Source of the DNA: GCA-002700125 sp964434385
GTDB taxonomy: Bacteria > Chloroflexota > Dehalococcoidia > Lucifugimonadales > Lucifugimonadaceae
Assembly: GCA_964434385.1 (NCBI GenBank)
Contig: CAYSUW010000008.1
Span: 1 to 56,712 of the forward strand
Direction of reading: 5' to 3'
DNA length: 56,712 bases
The translations under genes and the position numbers were made by a program. Position 1 is the first letter of the stretch; the number at the start of each line of letters is the position of its first letter. A model generated the notes under the pieces. It was not told the origin of the DNA and did no database searches. It saw nothing but the letters and a program-made list of their open reading frames with translations. Below are positions 53,625 to 56,712 of the stretch, piece after piece.

Positions 53625-54161
53625 ATGAAAAAGCTCTTATTGATTATTCTTGTAAACTTATTCTTTTTTTCAGTAATTAGTTGTAATTCTGAAAATAATT
53701 TGGAAGAGGTATCAAGTTCTGAAAAATCTGCTTCGAAAATGCCTAAGGGTTATGTTGGGAGTTTATACAAAGCTGAACCAGCTTCTGAATCTTTGAAAAA
53801 ACCAGAAATAATAAAAAATGAATCAGATAATATTAAAGAGCCTATTGTTGAAGAAAAAAAATTAGATGATTATTCAGGAAAACCTAGATTTATAGAGTTT
53901 TGGTCTCCTACCTGTATGACATGTTTAGCTAGTAAGCCAGTTGTTCATGGTTTAAAAGAAGATTTTGGAGAAAAAATTGATTTTTTCTCTTTGAGTACTT
54001 CCGATAATCAAAATAGGGATGCTTTTTTAGATTATGGTATTCGAGCTGTTCCCACTTTCATTATAGAAGATAGTAATGGGGAAATTATATTTAAATCTTC
54101 TGGTCGGGCAAAAAATGAAATTTTTCAGTCTAGATTTGAAGAAATACTAAATACTAATTAA
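53625..54161 (+). CDS. Thioredoxin-like lipoprotein
   Basis: 178 aa. Lipobox SVISC with Cys20, then a Ser/Glu/Lys-rich linker of about 60 residues. The thioredoxin-like domain (about 85-178) has C97-M-T-C100 in FWSPTCMTCLAS and cis-Pro in IRAVPTFII. Paralog of the two-helix-anchored protein at 48631-49134. Likely an extracytoplasmic disulfide reductase. The partner is unknown. Confidence 0.85.
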   Translation: MKKLLLIILVNLFFFSVISCNSENNLEEVSSSEKSASKMPKGYVGSLYKAEPASESLKKPEIIKNESDNIKEPIVEEKKLDDYSGKPRFIEFWSPTCMTCLASKPVVHGLKEDFGEKIDFFSLSTSDNQNRDAFLDYGIRAVPTFIIEDSNGEIIFKSSGRAKNEIFQSRFEEILNTN

Positions 54162-54239
54162 CTTTTCTGTTTTCTTTTTTAAGTATTTAGGGTAATTTAA
54201 GTTCTATTAAAACCTAAAACCATTATTATTTAAACAAAG

Positions 54240-55256
54240 ATGAGTATTAGCAAAACTAAATTAAATGTATTAGTTCTAAGTGCAAACTCTTTAGAAGATT
54301 CTATTGAAGAATTAAAAAATCACACTCATGTTCCAGTTGAATGGACAATTGTAGATTTTATGGATAAAAAAAGAATTTCTGATCTCCTTCCTAAGCAAGA
54401 TATTTTAGTAAGTACTTCTTTAGATATCTCTTTTAAAAATGAATCAATAAATTTGAAAGCTATATTTATGCCTGGAGCAGGATGGGAGAAAGTTTCATTT
54501 GATGCGGTCCCGCATGGATGCTTAGTAACAAATAGTTATGAACATGAGATAGGTATTGCAGAATATGTCATTATGTCAATGATTGCTTTGGATAGAAATC
54601 TAATAAATGTACACAATAACTTTTCTAAGAACAAATGGGATTATTGGCCTCAGAGAAGTGGTTCTAGTAAAGAATTGCATGGAAGAACAGTATCAGTATT
54701 AGGTTTAGGCAGAATAGGTAAGAAAGTATTAGAGATGACAAAAGTATTCGGAATGAAAAATTATGCAATTGAAGTAAACCCAGTAGAACAATCTGTAATT
54801 GAAGAATTATCTTTAGTAGATTTAGTAAATCCTGAAGATATGAATCAGGTCCTTTCAATTTCTGATTTCTTTGTAATATGTGTTCCTTTCATAAAATCTA
54901 CAGAAGGTCTAATAACTAAAAAAGAACTTGATGTAATGAGAAATGATTCATTTATTATTAATCCTGCAAGAGGACCAATAATTAATCAAAAAGATTTATT
55001 TCAATCTCTCAAATCAAATCAAATTGGAGGAGCAGCATTAGATACATGGTATAGGTATCCTAAGACTAAGGATGAAAACCCTGATCCCTCAGATTTTCCT
55101 TTTAATGAATTAAATAATGTGATAATTACTCCACACATATGTGGATCAACTTTTGGAACCTTTGATAGAAGAATGAGAGTAGTAGCTCAAAATATTAATA
55201 ATTTTTCTGAAGGTAAAGAACCTATAAATAGAGTTCAAGAATTGTCTAAGGATTAA
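54240..55256 (+). CDS. D-isomer-specific 2-hydroxyacid dehydrogenase
   Basis: 338 aa. Rossmann motif LGLGRIGKKVLEM near the middle, catalytic Arg in INPARGPII, Glu/Asp region in LDTWYRYP, and His in ITPHICGSTFG. The N-terminal catalytic domain is divergent and starts VLVLSANSLEDS. Reduces a 2-oxoacid to a D-2-hydroxyacid with NAD(P)H; substrate not deducible. Stop overlaps the convergent MFS gene by 4 nt. Confidence 0.88.
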   Translation: MSISKTKLNVLVLSANSLEDSIEELKNHTHVPVEWTIVDFMDKKRISDLLPKQDILVSTSLDISFKNESINLKAIFMPGAGWEKVSFDAVPHGCLVTNSYEHEIGIAEYVIMSMIALDRNLINVHNNFSKNKWDYWPQRSGSSKELHGRTVSVLGLGRIGKKVLEMTKVFGMKNYAIEVNPVEQSVIEELSLVDLVNPEDMNQVLSISDFFVICVPFIKSTEGLITKKELDVMRNDSFIINPARGPIINQKDLFQSLKSNQIGGAALDTWYRYPKTKDENPDPSDFPFNELNNVIITPHICGSTFGTFDRRMRVVAQNINNFSEGKEPINRVQELSKD

Positions 55257-56461
55257 TTTTTTAAATAATTTTGTTCTTTCATTATTACCTTTGTAGTCAT
55301 TAAAAAAAATATTCCTAATCCAAAAACTATTACAACTATAAAATGACCTAATCTATAAGAATTAGTGTTATCAAATAATCTTCCCATCATCCATGGTGCT
55401 AAGAATGTAGCCCATACTCCAGCTAGTGATACAAGACCATATAATGTACTGAAAGATTTTAGGCCGAAACATTCTGTAATTGTTAAAATTATTAATACCC
55501 CCATACCTCCAAATCCTAGACCAAATATAAATACTCCTGCCCAGATGATCAGTGTGTTTCCATAAGCGAACAATATTATCAAAAGTGATATTCCTTGGAT
55601 TGCTACAGATATGGCCATTAAGCTTAGAGAAGAAAAATTTTCACTAAGTCTTCCAAATAAATATTTGCTTCCCATTCCCATTATGGCTATGTAAGAAACA
55701 GCTATTGTAGCTGATGTACTTGAAAATCCCTCTGTAGTTAAATGAGGAATTATTTGAGGCATGATTGCATTATATGTAAAACATGCGAAAGTGATGCCGA
55801 AAGCTAAAGTGTAAAATTGAGAAGAACGAATTGCAATTGATGTGTTAATTCCCTTTTTTTTCTGATTATTTTTTTCATCAAGAGAATCTTTCGATTGATT
55901 AGGAGAATTTTTTAAGAATAAAATCGCTAAAATTGCTAGTGAAAGAACTAATATTGAATAGATAGAATATGTTATTTTCCAACCTGCATTGCTAATAAAA
56001 TAAAATGTAATTAATGGTATTATTAATCCCCCAAAATTATTTCCAGACATAGCTATGCCTACCATTCTTCCTCGTGATTTTGGGAACCAATCTTGTATTA
56101 ATACCCCAGTTATCATTAATGTCCCTGGGAAACCAATAAAAACAAGAGAGTTCAAGATTATCCAATGATAGATATTGTTCATATAAGGTCTAAGTCCGAA
56201 TCCAATTGATACGATAATCAAAGAGATTATAAGAACTAATTTGCTTCCTCTGATATCTACAATTCTTCCTACTATGGGTGCTAAAAGACTACTAAAAATA
56301 CTAACAGCATATCCAAAACTTATTTCTTCTCTAGACCAATTAAAAGTGTTTTCAAGAGGTTCAATGAAAAGACCAAATGAATATGTATTCATTCCTATCA
56401 TAAATGCTCCAGAGAAGAAGACTATAAAAAGAATAAACCATTTTCTATAAGTTTCGATCAT
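55253..56461 (-). CDS. MFS transporter, OFA / monocarboxylate-type
   Basis: 402 aa, 12 helices. N-terminal pattern GMNTYSFGLFIEPLENTFNWSREE in part and PIVGRIVDIRGSKLVL resemble the oxalate:formate antiporter / monocarboxylate group, as does NNFGGLIIPLITFYF. A carboxylic acid substrate is plausible beside the hydroxyacid dehydrogenase. It is divergent from the riboswitch at the window end. Confidence 0.85.
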   Translation of the reverse strand: MIETYRKWFILFIVFFSGAFMIGMNTYSFGLFIEPLENTFNWSREEISFGYAVSIFSSLLAPIVGRIVDIRGSKLVLIISLIIVSIGFGLRPYMNNIYHWIILNSLVFIGFPGTLMITGVLIQDWFPKSRGRMVGIAMSGNNFGGLIIPLITFYFISNAGWKITYSIYSILVLSLAILAILFLKNSPNQSKDSLDEKNNQKKKGINTSIAIRSSQFYTLAFGITFACFTYNAIMPQIIPHLTTEGFSSTSATIAVSYIAIMGMGSKYLFGRLSENFSSLSLMAISVAIQGISLLIILFAYGNTLIIWAGVFIFGLGFGGMGVLIILTITECFGLKSFSTLYGLVSLAGVWATFLAPWMMGRLFDNTNSYRLGHFIVVIVFGLGIFFLMTTKVIMKEQNYLKN

Positions 56462-56601
56462 GATGTGAAATTAATTTGTGCAAAAAAATACGATAAAAAT
56501 ATGATGTTTCTCTAATGATTCTACATGTTAATAAAATCAACTGAAATAAAAAACACGAAAATTCACTATTTAGTTTTTAAGATTTCTCATTGACTTATAT
56601 A

Positions 56602-56712
56602 TGGGAGATGCTGTAAAAAATATATTAATATTAAAATATTGAGTGTCAGGGAATCAGTTTATAACTGAACGGTTGCGCCACTGTTAGGGTTGTTTTTTAA
56701 TCCACTGAGAAA
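56602..56712 (+). ncRNA. Cobalamin riboswitch (partial, runs off the window)
   Basis: The conserved core is clear: GGGAA (56649-56653), a perfect hairpin TCAGTT/AACTGA (54-59 with 63-68), CGGTTGC, then the B12 box GCCACTG at 56677-56683 followed by TTAGGG. An upstream stem GATGCT (56607-56612) can pair with AGTGTC (56642-56647), allowing G-U pairs. A GGGTT/AATCC stem (56687-56691 and 56699-56703) follows. The 3-prime part and the regulated gene lie outside. Expected targets are cobalamin transport, synthesis or a B12-independent isozyme. Confidence 0.85.

Noticed and set aside
1..56712. Mobile elements, CRISPR arrays, tRNA or rRNA genes
   Set aside because: No transposase, integrase or recombinase ORF, no spaced direct repeats and no tRNA-like T-arm motif were seen; intergenic gaps are too short for rRNA.

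Overview
This is a gene-dense, AT-rich bacterial chromosome segment with about 55 protein genes. It has no rRNA, tRNA, CRISPR array or insertion sequence that I can see, and no gene-free stretch above 300 bases. The gene content fits a free-living, aerobic, probably marine heterotroph. Several features suggest a low-GC Chloroflexota lineage such as the SAR202 cluster: clustered enolase-superfamily paralogs, an 11-subunit complex I gene run without nuoEFG, a succinate dehydrogenase with a CCG-domain subunit, an Ino1-type inositol phosphate synthase and several MFS exporters. That taxonomic call is inference from gene content, not a search result.

Layout. 1-3.5 kb: three enolase-superfamily sugar-acid dehydratase-like genes on the minus strand. 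3.7-10.1 kb: a membrane-anchored VWA-like protein, a cyclophilin lipoprotein, lipB, thrC, a GNAT acetyltransferase and a zinc alcohol dehydrogenase. 10.2-20.8 kb: nuoABCDHIJK, a small DUF2007-like gene, then nuoLMN. 20.8-26.1 kb: NAD kinase, a Nudix hydrolase and sdhA-sdhB plus a CCG/HdrB-like subunit. 26.1-30.7 kb (minus): an operon of acyl-CoA carboxylase carboxyltransferase, an unrecognised 455-aa protein, malate dehydrogenase and an SDR. 30.9-32.2 kb: folP-folK. 32.2-34.4 kb (minus): a CopD-like membrane protein, a TlpA-like lipoprotein and glycyl-tRNA synthetase. 34.5-36.2 kb: the two halves of a D-glutamate cyclase. 36.2-41.7 kb (minus): a potassium channel, a DUF255 protein, fumC and an MFS transporter. 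41.9-56.5 kb: an aminotransferase, a membrane-embedded winged-helix regulator, a TIM-barrel isomerase, an NHL propeller, paralogous thioredoxin-like proteins, a HIT protein, a uronate-dehydrogenase-like protein, Ino1, a hydroxyacid dehydrogenase and three more MFS transporters. The right edge carries a cobalamin riboswitch whose gene lies outside the window.

How the genes fit together. The central theme is respiration and the TCA cycle: complex I core, succinate dehydrogenase, fumarase and malate dehydrogenase, with NAD(P) supply from NadK. Around it sit sugar-acid and uronate catabolism (enolase-type dehydratases, SDR, uronate dehydrogenase, sugar isomerase) and folate synthesis.

The most unusual direct observation is at 30.7-30.9 kb. 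Two divergently transcribed genes, the carboxyltransferase and folP, have no ATG, GTG or TTG able to start their conserved N-termini. Each has a well-placed Shine-Dalgarno sequence 6-7 nt before an ATT codon. They share an intergenic region with a perfect inverted repeat overlapping a sigma-70-like promoter. Other points worth following are a 24-bp perfect palindrome upstream of the aminotransferase, the membrane one-component regulator with a C-terminal DNA-binding domain, and the unidentified 455-aa protein in the carboxylase/malate dehydrogenase operon.
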